A DNA stretch of 64,000 nt from Dermatophilus congolensis (GCF_900187045.1 NZ_LT906453.1:124001-188000), one strand, 5' to 3'. Shown: positions 27,078-36,693, counted from the stretch's first letter. Made by a program: numbers and translations. The notes: generated by a model from the letters alone, not told the origin.

Positions 27078-28257
27078 CAGCTACACCCCCAACCAAACCA
27101 ACATCCTCCGAACGCGTCTGCGCCAACGCCCGCATCGTCACATTCGCAAACGCCACCAACGGCACCGCAAACAAAGCCCCAGCAATCCCACCCAAACTCG
27201 TACCCGCCAACACAGCCATCGCCACCGCCAACGGATGCACCTCCACGTGATGAGCCATGATCAACGGCTGCAACAAATGCGCCTCCAACTGCACCAACAC
27301 CACAATGACCAGCGCCAAAACAACAGCAGCCCCCACACCACCCTCAACCAACCCCACCAACACACACAAAACCCCGGCCACCGTCATCCCCACCAACGGC
27401 ACATACGACCCCAAAAAAATCAACACCGACAACGCCAACGCCATCGGCACATCCAACAGAATCAACACAACAAAAAGCGTGCTCGCGTGCAGGAACGCAA
27501 TAATCGTTTGCCCCCGCATAAACCCACCCACCGTGTGCCACCCCATACGCCCCACCACATCAGCCCGACGCCGCGCCCGCGCCGGCAACAACGACAACGC
27601 CCACCCCCACAACAACTCACCATCACGCAACATAAAAAACGTCGACAACAGCAACAACAAACCACCAGCAACCAAATGCCCCACCGTCGACAACGTCGCC
27701 AACGCCCCACTCAACAGCACCTCTTGATTACGCGAAAGCAACGCCACCAGCTCAGCAGACAACCGATCAGCCTGAGCCCTATCCACCTTCAACGGCCCAT
27801 GCTGCGCCCACCACGCCGCATCATTAACGAACGTAATAAACCCATCCGCCAACACCGGCGCATTACTACGAATCTGCCCCACCACGAACGTGAAAACCAC
27901 GCCAATCGACGTCACCCCAATAAGCACCGCCAAAAAAGCCGCCAACGTATGCGGCACCCGCAACGACTCATGCAACCACCGCTGCACCGGCGTCAACACA
28001 GCCGCCAACAACAAGGCGCACACAAACGGAATCGTCACCAACGGAACCAACGACAACGTCTTAACAACAACAAACACCAACGCACCAATAAGCAACAACC
28101 GCCACGACCACGCCGCAGCGATTTTCAACCCCCTGGGCACCGGCCCCCCATGAGTCCCCTCCCGAGGAATCTCACGCAACGCATCCACCCACGCAGGCGC
28201 AGCACCAGAGCGTGCCCGACCGGCACGTAACTTACGACCCAACGTCTCATCCGCCAT
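27046..28257 (-). CDS. AI-2E family transporter, second paralogue
   Basis: A 403-residue PerM/AI-2E-type membrane protein. It shares the layout of the gene at 9049: N-terminal helices, an amphipathic middle, FLGSYVPLVGMTVAG, and the conserved QLEAHLLQPLIMAHHVEVHPL segment. A cytoplasmic N-terminus of about 45 residues with Arg/Ala precedes the first helix. The substrate is unknown. It converges with the CBS-BON gene and is followed upstream by 278 bases in which I see no gene. Confidence 0.87.
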   Translation of the reverse strand: MADETLGRKLRAGRARSGAAPAWVDALREIPREGTHGGPVPRGLKIAAAWSWRLLLIGALVFVVVKTLSLVPLVTIPFVCALLLAAVLTPVQRWLHESLRVPHTLAAFLAVLIGVTSIGVVFTFVVGQIRSNAPVLADGFITFVNDAAWWAQHGPLKVDRAQADRLSAELVALLSRNQEVLLSGALATLSTVGHLVAGGLLLLLSTFFMLRDGELLWGWALSLLPARARRRADVVGRMGWHTVGGFMRGQTIIAFLHASTLFVVLILLDVPMALALSVLIFLGSYVPLVGMTVAGVLCVLVGLVEGGVGAAVVLALVIVVLVQLEAHLLQPLIMAHHVEVHPLAVAMAVLAGTSLGGIAGALFAVPLVAFANVTMRALAQTRSEDVGLVGGVAERPAPAGEGS

Positions 28258-28535
28258 CCTGGCGCCTTTCCCTCTAGAGCCTGCGCGGGCTCATCCCCAC
28301 AACTCGAAAGCGTAGGCCCACCCCACCCACGAACACAGAGCCTGAGCCGACCAGTGTGTCGAGAATGCTGCGCACATCACGCCACACTCACGTGCCCGGC
28401 ACGCCACCCCACCTACAACAGAGCCACACACCGAAACAACCCATCACCACGACAGGCACGGAATAACTACGCACAACGACGCCGCGTTGTTTCACATCCC
28501 ATCGGCAACACCAACCAAAACCCCCAAAAAACTCC

Positions 28536-29096
28536 TCACGCCACCTGACGCACCCGCACTACCCCCGGCGCCATCGCCCGCAACTCAGCCTCAAAATGTC
28601 GCTGCAAAGTGAACGTCGAGGCAGCACACTGACCACACGCTCCACTCAACCGCAACAACACCTCCCCCCCAACAACATCGACGAGCTCCACCTCACCACC
28701 ATGAGAGCGCACATACTCACCAGCCCGCCCCGCAATCGCCTCACGCACAGCCTGAGCAAGCTCAGCATCAAGAACAGCACTCGGGCTACCCGACACCCCA
28801 ACTGCCCCCTGCGCCAACACCCACCCAGAAGGGTCATGTAATGCCGCAGCAAGCTCTGAACGCACCGCAGCACCCTCACTACGCCAGGAAGCTGGCGGCA
28901 CAAGACGCACCACCATCGCAGTAGGACGCAACTCGATCTCTACTTGCCCGCGAGCCAAACGCTCTTGCAAAAGCCCCGGAGCCGCAGCAACCAACCCCAC
29001 GAACGGAAGCACGCCTGCAGGGACCATCCAGCGCAACACATCCGGATCCGCAGTCGTCTCTGGATGCATCGGAACCGGCTTGACCTGCCCCGTCAC
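28536..29096 (-). CDS. NifU-like iron-sulfur scaffold protein in the feo operon
   Basis: A 186-residue protein whose C-terminal 75 residues match the NifU/Nfu Fe-S scaffold domain with the CxxC motif in RLSGACGQCAASTFTL. The N-terminal 100 residues contain VPMHPE and LRWMVPAGVLP, seen in actinobacterial NifU-like proteins. The GTG at 29096 overlaps the feoB stop codon (GTGA), placing it third in a feoA-feoB operon; an ATG at 29069 is an alternative. It may receive newly imported Fe2+ for cluster assembly, which is inference from context. Confidence 0.82.
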   Translation of the reverse strand: MTGQVKPVPMHPETTADPDVLRWMVPAGVLPFVGLVAAAPGLLQERLARGQVEIELRPTAMVVRLVPPASWRSEGAAVRSELAAALHDPSGWVLAQGAVGVSGSPSAVLDAELAQAVREAIAGRAGEYVRSHGGEVELVDVVGGEVLLRLSGACGQCAASTFTLQRHFEAELRAMAPGVVRVRQVA

Positions 29097-31054
29097 ACGA
29101 ACACCCCCACCACAGACCGCGTGATGAACGCCGCTACCCACGCGAGCACAAACATGTACCCAAACGCAATCACCGGCCACTTCCACGTGTTGGATTCACG
29201 GCGCATCACCACCACCGTGGACATGCACTGCAACGCGTACACAAAAAACACCAGGAGAGCTGCTGTAGTCGGAGCATCGAACAACTGGCGCTCTACCGTT
29301 TTCCCCGTGGCTCTATCCACCTGCGAAACAGTCATCCGCTCCAAAGCAGTCGCGGGTTCTTCCGGATCTGAGGCAGCAGCGATCTGACCCAACGTCGCTA
29401 CGAACACTTCCCGCGCAGCCAAAGAAGCCACAACACCCACATTGATCCGCCAGTCAAAACCCAGCGGCGCGAAAACAGGCTCGATTGCCTTACCAACCGT
29501 GGCCGCAGCAGAGTGATCCAACGTGTACTGCGACACTGCGACCTCATCGCTGATGTCAACACCAGCGGACTGCATCTCCAGCAAGCCACGAACCGGAAGA
29601 TTCAGCAGCAACCACAGCACGATCGTGACTGCCAAAATCACTGTGGTCACTTTCCGCACGAATGCCGCACATGCCTCCCACACCGCCAACGCAACTGTGC
29701 TCAGCTTCGGAACCCGATATGGCGGAATCTCCATATAGAACGGCAAGACAGGCTCATCACGGCCGGTGAGCTTTTGGATGACGAAAGCGGCAAGCATCGC
29801 TGAAACCGCACCCAGCACATACAAAGCAAACATGACCAGGCCCTGCATGCCGAAAGGACCGACTCTGCTGTCATCAGGAACGAGCATTCCGATCAGCAAC
29901 ACATAAACCGGAAGCCGTGCTGAGCACGTCATAAGCGGGGCAACCATCATGGTCGCGATGCGATCTCGCGCACTGGGCAGCGTACGGGTGGCCATCATTC
30001 CGGGGATCGCGCAGGCGAAAGAACTCAACAGAGCTACAAAAGCTCGCCCTTCCAGGCCAGTGCGAGCCATGAGACGGTCCATGAGGAACGCGGCCCGAGA
30101 TAGGTATCCAACCGACTCAAGGATCGACACCATAAGAAAGAGCAGAGCAATTTGTGGCAAGAAAACTGCCACACCGCCAACCCCACCGATCAAAGCGTCT
30201 TTAACAAACGAGGAAAACCATGGTGATGAGATATGGGATCCAGCCCACTGCCCCATCACGCCGAAGGCCTCTTCAACCATGTCTTGCAAAGGTGTGGCCA
30301 CAGAAAAAATGACCTGGAAGAAAGAGAACATCACCGTGGCGAACACGAGTGTTCCCAAGATGGGGTGCAGCAGCAGTGCATCGATGCGGCGGGTACGTAC
30401 ATCTTGTTCCGGGGCGTGGTAGCCGCTGGCATTCAGGACTGACTCTGCCCAGGCTGCACCCTCGGAAGGCTCCAGCGGCGGCGGCAAGGATGGGAGAGGC
30501 CAAGCGGTGGGATCTTCTAAGTGCGTGCGCAGCTTTTTAATACCGTTACCGCCTGCAACGACAGACACCACCGGAATACCCAGGGCGCGTTGTAAATCGT
30601 CGATGTTGAGGTTTCCGCTGCGGCGCTGGACTTCGTCGGTAAAAGTCACCACAGCTGTGACTGGTAGACCGGTGGCCATTACTTGGGCGAGCAGTCCAAG
30701 AGAACGGCGCAGCGCCGTGGCATCCAGAATGACTAGTAGTGCATCGGGGGTAGTAATAGCGGTGTCTGCTGGATCCAGAACCTGAGAGACGATTTGTTCG
30801 TCTGGGCTGATCGGATCGAGCGAGTACGTGCCGGGAAGGTCTTCGATAACGACGGTGTGTCCAAGGCCGCGGGCGGTGCCTTCGTATTTAGCAACGGTGA
30901 CGCCTGGATAGTTACCCGTTTTGGCGTGGAGTCCTGTGAGCGCGTTGAAGAGGGTGGTTTTTCCTGAGTTGGGGGCGCCGATGAGGGCAATGCGGGTCGC
31001 GTTTGCTTCAGCGGTGGGTGTGTTGTGTGGGGTTTTTTCGCAGTGGCTGTTCAT
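29093..31054 (-). CDS. feoB: Ferrous iron transport protein B
   Basis: A 653-residue Fe2+ transporter with an N-terminal GTPase. G1 is GAPNSGKTT, G3 DLPGTYSL, and the TGLHAKTGNYPGVTV segment is the feoB switch I. The G4 position reads TFTDEVQR where the usual motif is NxxD, a noticeable deviation. Two Gate (nucleoside-recognition-like) membrane domains follow, including SFACAIPGMMATRTL with the proposed pore Cys. feoA overlaps its start by ATGA, so FeoA and FeoB are co-translated. Confidence 0.95.
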   Translation of the reverse strand: MNSHCEKTPHNTPTAEANATRIALIGAPNSGKTTLFNALTGLHAKTGNYPGVTVAKYEGTARGLGHTVVIEDLPGTYSLDPISPDEQIVSQVLDPADTAITTPDALLVILDATALRRSLGLLAQVMATGLPVTAVVTFTDEVQRRSGNLNIDDLQRALGIPVVSVVAGGNGIKKLRTHLEDPTAWPLPSLPPPLEPSEGAAWAESVLNASGYHAPEQDVRTRRIDALLLHPILGTLVFATVMFSFFQVIFSVATPLQDMVEEAFGVMGQWAGSHISSPWFSSFVKDALIGGVGGVAVFLPQIALLFLMVSILESVGYLSRAAFLMDRLMARTGLEGRAFVALLSSFACAIPGMMATRTLPSARDRIATMMVAPLMTCSARLPVYVLLIGMLVPDDSRVGPFGMQGLVMFALYVLGAVSAMLAAFVIQKLTGRDEPVLPFYMEIPPYRVPKLSTVALAVWEACAAFVRKVTTVILAVTIVLWLLLNLPVRGLLEMQSAGVDISDEVAVSQYTLDHSAAATVGKAIEPVFAPLGFDWRINVGVVASLAAREVFVATLGQIAAASDPEEPATALERMTVSQVDRATGKTVERQLFDAPTTAALLVFFVYALQCMSTVVVMRRESNTWKWPVIAFGYMFVLAWVAAFITRSVVGVFV

Positions 31055-31401
31055 GCCTGAGCCGCCGCGCTGGAAGGGGTGTCGATCAGGATGGCGGCTG
31101 ATTCACGAGCGCGCAGCGCTATCTCTATTCCCCCGACTCGGTAGATGACGGGGTCGTGCAGGGGGGCGCGGCGAACGGGGGTGATGTCTAGGCCTGGGGT
31201 AAATCCGAGGTCGAGAAGGCGGCGGGCTACTTGGGGTGCCAGTGAGTTGTTGAATCCTGTGATGTGAGCGGTGGCTCCCAGGGGCAAAGCACGGAGCGGC
31301 TGCACTGTTGTGGTTGCTGAATTTTCTTCTCTGTCAGCGGATTTAGCGGATTTTGGGGCAGATAAAGCACGCCGGGACAGCTGTTCAGCAACTGCAGACA
31401 C
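31051..31401 (-). CDS. feoA: Ferrous iron transport protein A
   Basis: A 116-residue protein with a C-terminal SH3-like FeoA domain (about residues 40-110; LRALPLGATAHITGF, RRLLDLGFTPGLDI, IALRARESAAILI) and a charged N-terminal extension of about 35 residues. It is thought to bind FeoB and modulate its GTPase. A GGAGGAA site just before the GTG at 31401 fixes the start and removes an upstream Arg/Cys stretch. An iron box lies 45 bases upstream. Confidence 0.9.
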   Translation of the reverse strand: MSAVAEQLSRRALSAPKSAKSADREENSATTTVQPLRALPLGATAHITGFNNSLAPQVARRLLDLGFTPGLDITPVRRAPLHDPVIYRVGGIEIALRARESAAILIDTPSSAAAQA

Positions 31402-31445
31402 GGGATTCCTCCGACATAACGCAGGCCGGACCACGCAGCCCGGCA

Positions 31446-31464
31446 TTAAGTGAGCCTCACCTTA
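31446..31464. promoter_or_regulatory. DtxR/IdeR-type iron box upstream of feoA
   Basis: TTAAGTGAGCCTCACCTTA matches the consensus TTAGGTTAGCCTAACCTAA at 15 of 19 positions and is itself an inverted repeat. It sits 45 bases upstream of feoA, where an iron-loaded DtxR/IdeR repressor would block transcription. The regulator gene is not in the window. Confidence 0.8.
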
Positions 31465-31670
31465 TTTGCTGGTCAGGAGCGGTGCAACAGCTGTGTATCT
31501 GTTTCTCTGAATAAACTCAGGTGATTTTTTCAACAGGTATACGCGATGCATAAAACTGATTCACGACAGGAAAATTACGAAAATCATTAAGCTTCAAAGA
31601 AATACATCTACTAATGTCTGTGTGGCGCGCATTTCAAACTTGCTGACACGCATCGGGTATACACGTGTGC

Positions 31671-32897
31671 ATGAGCGAATCACCGTCCTTCGCAGAGCAA
31701 CCGGGTCATCAGCAACTCACCGAACCCTTCGCCGAACCAAAGCTGCGCTGCCTGGACTGGATTCGCCGCCTCGTCTCCTACGACACCACCAGCCGAAACA
31801 GCAACCTCGAACTCATCACCGCCGTCATCACTGAATGCGAGCGCCTAGGCCTAACTGCGCGTGTTTTTCCTGCCCCTGCGCAGGAGAAAGCCAACGTGGT
31901 GGTGACGGTGCCAGACCGATATGGCCGCACCGATGGTGGGGTGATGGTTTCTGGGCACACCGATACGGTTCCTGTGGATGGGCAAGCGTGGAGTTGTGAC
32001 CCGTTCACGGTGCGGGTGGCTGATGGGCGTTTGTATGGGCGTGGCGTGTGCGACATGAAGGGCTATATCGGTGTGGTGTTAGAGGCGCTTCCTCGGTTCG
32101 CGGCGGCGTCGCTGAATGAGCCTTTCCATGTGGCGTTGACTTATGACGAGGAGTTGGCGTGTTTGGGGGCTGAGCATTTAGTTGCTCAGCTTCCTGGGGC
32201 GGGGTTGGTGCCTAGGGTGGTGTTTGTTGGTGAACCCACGCGTATGCAGGTGGTGACGGCGCATAAGTCGATGAGTGTGGTGCAGGTGCGCTTTCGTGGG
32301 GTGCCGGCGCATTCGTCGTTGCCTTCTGCGGGGGTGAACGCTATCGAGCATGCTGCTGAGCTTGTGTTGTATTTGCGGGGCTTGGCTGATGCTTGGGTGC
32401 GTAATGGTCCGTTTGATGATGCGTATGTGGTTCCGCACACGACGTTGTCGGTGAACATGTTGGCTGGTGGTACTGCGCGCAACATTGTTCCGGGTGAGTG
32501 CCTCATCACTTTTGAGTTTCGTAGTTTGCCGGAGATTTCCCCGGAAGTGGTGATCAGTGAGGTGAAGGCGGAGGCGGCGCGTATCGGGGCTCGGATGAAT
32601 CATGAGCATCCGGATGCGGATGTGGATGTGGAGGTTCTTGCGACGGTGCCAGCTTTGGATAGTGATCCTGGTGGGGTTGCTGCTGAGTATGCGCGGTCGT
32701 GTGGTGGTGTTGTTCCTGGTCCTAAGGTCACGTATGGCACTGAGGCGGGATTGTTTGCTGGGTTGGGTGCTGATGCGGTTGTGTGTGGTCCAGGTGATAT
32801 TGCGCAGGCGCACACGCCTGATGAGTGGATTGAGGTTTCTCAGCTTGCTGCGTGTGAGGAGTTTTTTGATGCGCTTTTGCATCGTATGACGCAGTGA
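31671..32897 (+). CDS. argE: M20 family deacetylase, acetylornithine deacetylase-like
   Basis: A 408-residue M20 metallohydrolase. Visible motifs are SGHTDTVPVDGQAW (metal His and adjacent Asp), YGRGVCDMKGYIG (metal-bridging Asp), TYDEELACLGAEHL (catalytic Glu pair) and a late GPGDIAQAHTPDEW (metal His). The lid domain starts with THKSMSVVQVRFRG-like sequence. This pattern fits ArgE-type N-acetylornithine deacetylases; other M20 acylases cannot be excluded. Codon third positions shift from C-rich to G/T-rich within the first 150 codons. Start at 31671 rather than the GTG two codons earlier. Confidence 0.82.
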   Translation: MSESPSFAEQPGHQQLTEPFAEPKLRCLDWIRRLVSYDTTSRNSNLELITAVITECERLGLTARVFPAPAQEKANVVVTVPDRYGRTDGGVMVSGHTDTVPVDGQAWSCDPFTVRVADGRLYGRGVCDMKGYIGVVLEALPRFAAASLNEPFHVALTYDEELACLGAEHLVAQLPGAGLVPRVVFVGEPTRMQVVTAHKSMSVVQVRFRGVPAHSSLPSAGVNAIEHAAELVLYLRGLADAWVRNGPFDDAYVVPHTTLSVNMLAGGTARNIVPGECLITFEFRSLPEISPEVVISEVKAEAARIGARMNHEHPDADVDVEVLATVPALDSDPGGVAAEYARSCGGVVPGPKVTYGTEAGLFAGLGADAVVCGPGDIAQAHTPDEWIEVSQLAACEEFFDALLHRMTQ

Positions 32898-32904
32898 AGT
32901 GGGG

Positions 32905-34032
32905 TTAGCTGGCTGGGGGTCGTGGGGCTGCGGTTTCGGCTGGTAGGGCCCATAGTCGGGTGGCGTCGAGGTTGATTTCAACTTCGTCGCCGGCTGCTGT
33001 CATGGCGGCGTCGGAGTCGGGTTGGGTGTGGACGGTGATGCGTCCGGCGATGGTTTCGACGCCTACGTGGTGGAAAGCGCCCATGTAGATGTTGTCGGTT
33101 ACTTGTCCTAGTGCGCCAAGGAGTTGGCGTGCTCGGCGACCGGTGGGGTCGGCGGTTGCGCTGTCTGGGTATCCGATGACGACGAGGTCGTGGGTGCCGG
33201 GGGTGAGGGTGTCGCAGGCGGGGACGTTGAGGTGTTGTCCCAGGAGGCATACGCGTGCGGTGGCTGCGCCGAATCGGTCGTGGGTGATGGTGCCGTGTGC
33301 GGGTAGGAAGATGCTTGCTCTCAGGTGTCGGGCGACTTCGAGTGTGGCGGGGCGTTCGCGTAGGTCTGCGGGGGTTCCTATTTGCATGATGCGTCCGCCG
33401 CTGAGGTAGACCATTTGGTCTGCGACGGAGAAGGCTTCGTCGAGGTCGTGGGTGACGTAGAAGGTTGTGCATCCGAGACGTCGGTGTGTGTGGATGATTT
33501 CGGCTTTGAGTTGTCCGGATGCGTAGGTGTCGACGTGGGCGAGGGGTTCGTCGAGGCACAGGACGGTGGGGACGCGTACGAGTGCGCGGGCTAGGGCGAC
33601 TTTTTGTTGTTGGCCGGTGGAGAGGCGGTGTGGGTGTCGGTTGGCTAGGTGGTCGATGCCTAGGGAGAGCATGGCGACGTCGACGCTGTGTTCGGTGCGC
33701 AGGCGTCGGCTGCGGGAGAGGCGGATGTTGTCGCGGACGGTCATGTGGGTGAACAGGGAGGGGGTGTCGAGCATCATGGCGATGGGGCGGCGGTGTGGTG
33801 GTAGTGCATTGACTTCGCGGCCGTCGATTCGTACAGATCCGGTGGCGGGGGTCAGGCCGCTGAGGGCGCGTAGGAGTGTTGATTTTCCGGCGCCGGAGCG
33901 TCCAAGGATGACGACGATTTCGCCCGGTTCGGCGTCGAGGTTGATGTCGTGCAGCAGTGGTGTTGTTCCGGTGTGGACGTTGAGTCCGCGGATGGAGACA
34001 CCGGCGTGGACGTCGTGGTCGGGGTGGGTCAT
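32905..34032 (-). CDS. ABC importer ATPase (AfuC/FbpC-like)
   Basis: A 375-residue ATPase with Walker A GRSGAGKST, signature LSTGQQQKVALARAL, Walker B VLCLDEPLAHVD and H-loop VTHDLDEAF, followed by a C-terminal TOBE-like regulatory domain of about 130 residues. This is the iron/thiamine/sugar-phosphate importer subclass. The ATG at 34032 overlaps the permease stop codon. It is the last gene of the SBP-permease-ATPase unit and is expected to energise uptake of the compound bound by the protein at 35570. Confidence 0.9.
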   Translation of the reverse strand: MTHPDHDVHAGVSIRGLNVHTGTTPLLHDINLDAEPGEIVVILGRSGAGKSTLLRALSGLTPATGSVRIDGREVNALPPHRRPIAMMLDTPSLFTHMTVRDNIRLSRSRRLRTEHSVDVAMLSLGIDHLANRHPHRLSTGQQQKVALARALVRVPTVLCLDEPLAHVDTYASGQLKAEIIHTHRRLGCTTFYVTHDLDEAFSVADQMVYLSGGRIMQIGTPADLRERPATLEVARHLRASIFLPAHGTITHDRFGAATARVCLLGQHLNVPACDTLTPGTHDLVVIGYPDSATADPTGRRARQLLGALGQVTDNIYMGAFHHVGVETIAGRITVHTQPDSDAAMTAAGDEVEINLDATRLWALPAETAAPRPPAS

Positions 34033-35573
34033 CGGCGTCCTTTGGGGCGGGTTGGGGTGTGGGGTTGGATTGTGGCGCGCATTGCTGCGGCGAGGGTGGC
34101 CACGAGTATGGAGACGGTGGCTGAGATGCGGAAGGCGTCGGGGTAGTCGGCGGCGTCGAGGAGTTTGAACAGGCGCAGCATGACTAGGGGGGTGTCTGGT
34201 GGGCTTACCCACAGCAGGGGGGCTGCGAGTGCGGCGCATTGGGAGAAGACGACGAGGAAGCCGCAGATGACGATGTTGGTTGATCTGGGCAGGACGACTT
34301 CGATGAATGCAGCCAGTGGTCGTACGCCTTGGAGGAGTGCGATTTCGTAGTCGTCGCGGGAGAGTACGGGGCCGATGATGACGGTGAGGAGGTATGTCAG
34401 GGCAAGGGCTGCGGGTAGGCAGGCTAGGAGGAGGCCGGCCAGGCGGGTGTCGGTGTAGTTGCCGAGGGTGGGGTTGGGATTGTGGATGCTTAGGCGTAGG
34501 CCGGTGCCGATTGTTGCGCCGGGCAGGGTGAGCAGGGTGAGGAAGAGGGCGTCGATGGTGCGGCGCGCGTGTCTTCCCCAGGCGCGGCCGAGGTGTTTGC
34601 GGATGTGGAGGGCTACTGAGGCTAGTGCGAGGGCTAGGGCGAGGACGAGGAAGGCCAGGCCCATTGTGTTGATGACGACTTCGGTGATGGCTGGGCCGCC
34701 GCGGGATTGGCTGCCGATGAGGATCATGACGGTGATGAGGGTGGCGCTGGTTGTTGCGGCGATGGTGACGATGGTGGTGGGGATCCAGGTGTGTGATCCC
34801 ACGGGGCGGGACCAGTCGGCGGTGGTGGTGTGTAGGCGGAATGATTCGGGCAGTTCTGGGTTGCGTAGGAGCAGGCGGCGGCAGGTGCATAGCGCTGCGG
34901 CCAGGACGCAGATGTGTGGGATGACTAGGAGGAGGGCTTGGCCTGCTTCGAGGTGTGCTTGGTCGAAGGCGTGGGCGCGGAACCAGATCTCGCTGGCGGC
35001 GAAGGGTAGGCGTGGGGCGACGAGGGCGGGAGTGACGGGGTCGGACATTGCGATGGAGAACAGGAAGGCGATGAGGCATGGGGTGGCTAGGGCGAGGCGG
35101 TGGCCGAGGACGATTTTGAGCAGGTGGGGTCCGTAGAGGCCAGCGACGCGGGCGGCGTCGATGTGTGAGGCGGTGATGCCGCGTAGGGCTACGCGGATGC
35201 CGAAGTGTGCTGGTGGGGTGAGGGCGATGGCGTAGGTGAGGATGAGGGCTGTGGGGCCGGTGAATTCGGTGGTGGGTATTAGGTGTGTTAGGGGGCTGGT
35301 GCGGCCGAGGATCAGTTTGAGGAGGGATCCGATGATGAATGGGGGGATGGTGAGTTGGAAGAGGAAGAGGGCGTCTAGGAGGGTTTGGGCGCGGCTGGAG
35401 AGCATGGTTGCGCAGATGGCGGTAGTGGCGCCGATGGCGCAGGCTGCGGTGGAGGCTGCTGCGCATACGAGTAGGGCGGTGAGGATGGGCCACCAGGTGG
35501 GGCGTGTTGGTGAGGTGGTGGCGGTGAGGGTGAGGATGGTGGTGGTCAGGGCGGTGTAGGTGGTTCGTGTCAT
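34029..35573 (-). CDS. ABC importer fused permease
   Basis: A 514-residue permease with about 12 helices: two BPD-type halves fused in one chain, as in FbpB, ThiP and AfuB. The interaction (EAA-like) loops are visible as ALRGITASHIDAARVAGLYGP in the first half and ALLQGVRPLAAFIEVVLPRS in the second. A four-base overlap at each end couples it to its binding protein and ATPase. Confidence 0.88.
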   Translation of the reverse strand: MTRTTYTALTTTILTLTATTSPTRPTWWPILTALLVCAAASTAACAIGATTAICATMLSSRAQTLLDALFLFQLTIPPFIIGSLLKLILGRTSPLTHLIPTTEFTGPTALILTYAIALTPPAHFGIRVALRGITASHIDAARVAGLYGPHLLKIVLGHRLALATPCLIAFLFSIAMSDPVTPALVAPRLPFAASEIWFRAHAFDQAHLEAGQALLLVIPHICVLAAALCTCRRLLLRNPELPESFRLHTTTADWSRPVGSHTWIPTTIVTIAATTSATLITVMILIGSQSRGGPAITEVVINTMGLAFLVLALALALASVALHIRKHLGRAWGRHARRTIDALFLTLLTLPGATIGTGLRLSIHNPNPTLGNYTDTRLAGLLLACLPAALALTYLLTVIIGPVLSRDDYEIALLQGVRPLAAFIEVVLPRSTNIVICGFLVVFSQCAALAAPLLWVSPPDTPLVMLRLFKLLDAADYPDAFRISATVSILVATLAAAMRATIQPHTPTRPKGRR

Positions 35574-36583
35574 GGCCAGACTTGTTTGGCGATCCAGTCC
35601 ATCCAGGCTGATCGGGTGGTTTCGGCGCGTTTGGGGTCCAGGGTGAGTAGGGGTAAGTGGGATGTTGTTAGGCGTTGTCCGATGTGGCCGGGGGCTGCTT
35701 GGCTGACGGGGGCTTGGTCGAGTCCGGCTTGGCGTGCGGCTTGTTGGCCGGTGGGTGATAGGAGCCAGTTCATGGCGGCGGTGGCGTGGGTTTTGTGGGT
35801 GGTTCCGGTCAGGACGCCGCCGGAGGCGATTTCGTAGCTGGTTCCTTCGCGGGGGTGGGTGATGGTCAGGGGGCGGCCGGTGCGGGTGGTTTTGCCGTGG
35901 CAGTAGGGCTCGTAGGAGATGGCGACGGCGGCTTCACCGCGGGCGACGATGTCGCTGGGTGCGTTGCCTGCTCGGGTGAAGCGTTCGACGTTGCTCAGTA
36001 GGTGGGTGATGTCGGTGCGGGAGAGTCCGGCAGCGTCGAGGGTGAGCAGTGTTGCGTATCCGGTGCCGGAGGAAAGTGGTGAGGGCATGGATATCCAGCC
36101 TGGTTGGCGGGGTGTGGTGAGCTCTTTCCAAGAGTGTGGGGTGGGGGCGTGGAGTTTGGTGAGGGCGTCGGGGTCGGAGCAGAAGGCTAGAACGGAGGCG
36201 TATACGCCGAACCAGCGGCCATGTTGGTCGCGGAATTGTGGGGGTAGGTCGCTGGCGTGTGGGGGTGTGATGGGCAGGAGGAGGCCTTGGGCGGCTGCGT
36301 ATCGGTAGTTTTCGGAGGGGCCACCTACCCAGAGGTCGAATTCGGGGTGGGTGTGGCTGGTTTGGAGGCGTTTGAGGGCTTCTTGGGTGGGTAGGGCGAC
36401 GTATCGAACGTCGAGGCCGAGGTCGCGTTTGAGGCCGGTTTGCCATTGCTCGCATACGCGGGTGTCGTTTGAGCACATGAGGGTGAGGTCGGCGCGGGGC
36501 GGGAAGAGGGTGTGGCCCATGGAGATGATTGATACGGCCGCCACTGCGCACAGGGTGGCCAGGCGCAGCCATTTGGCGAGCAC
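35570..36583 (-). CDS. ABC importer solute-binding protein (AfuA-like)
   Basis: A 337-residue exported binding protein. An N-terminal hydrophobic segment (LATLCAVAAVSIISMG) serves as signal or anchor. The fold pattern is that of periplasmic-binding-protein family members for ferric iron, phosphonates and sugar phosphates; the block EFDLWVGGPSENYRYAAAQG (WGGP-like) is typical of AfuA-type proteins. Because a sugar-phosphate antiporter and two-component system sit upstream, organophosphate binding is more likely than iron. The GTG at 36583 follows GGAAGGA. Confidence 0.85.
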   Translation of the reverse strand: MLAKWLRLATLCAVAAVSIISMGHTLFPPRADLTLMCSNDTRVCEQWQTGLKRDLGLDVRYVALPTQEALKRLQTSHTHPEFDLWVGGPSENYRYAAAQGLLLPITPPHASDLPPQFRDQHGRWFGVYASVLAFCSDPDALTKLHAPTPHSWKELTTPRQPGWISMPSPLSSGTGYATLLTLDAAGLSRTDITHLLSNVERFTRAGNAPSDIVARGEAAVAISYEPYCHGKTTRTGRPLTITHPREGTSYEIASGGVLTGTTHKTHATAAMNWLLSPTGQQAARQAGLDQAPVSQAAPGHIGQRLTTSHLPLLTLDPKRAETTRSAWMDWIAKQVWP

Positions 36584-36624
36584 TGTTGTCCTTCCGGCCC
36601 AGTGAGTTGGATCGGTCAATTTAG

Positions 36625-36678
36625 CAATCACGGCGTGCAGGGGTTGCCTCGTGGGCTGTTCCCTGCACGCCGTGATTG
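36625..36678. terminator. Strong hairpin between antiporter and ABC genes
   Basis: Bases 36625-36642 are perfectly complementary to 36661-36678 (18-bp stem, 18-base loop). It follows the minus-strand antiporter stop at 36694 and precedes the binding-protein gene, so it may set their relative expression. Confidence 0.8.
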
Positions 36679-36693
36679 GTGTGGCTGATGAGG

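Noticed and set aside
26537-27250. Arg/His-rich plus-strand frame across the CBS-BON gene
   Set aside because: A shadow of the A+C-rich region; its sequence is a low-complexity run of RRPHRRPR type without domains.
34033-35493. Long open frame continuing upstream of the ABC ATPase
   Set aside because: It is rich in Arg, Pro and His and lies antiparallel in frame over the permease gene; it arises from the skewed base composition. The ATPase start at 34032 overlaps the permease stop.
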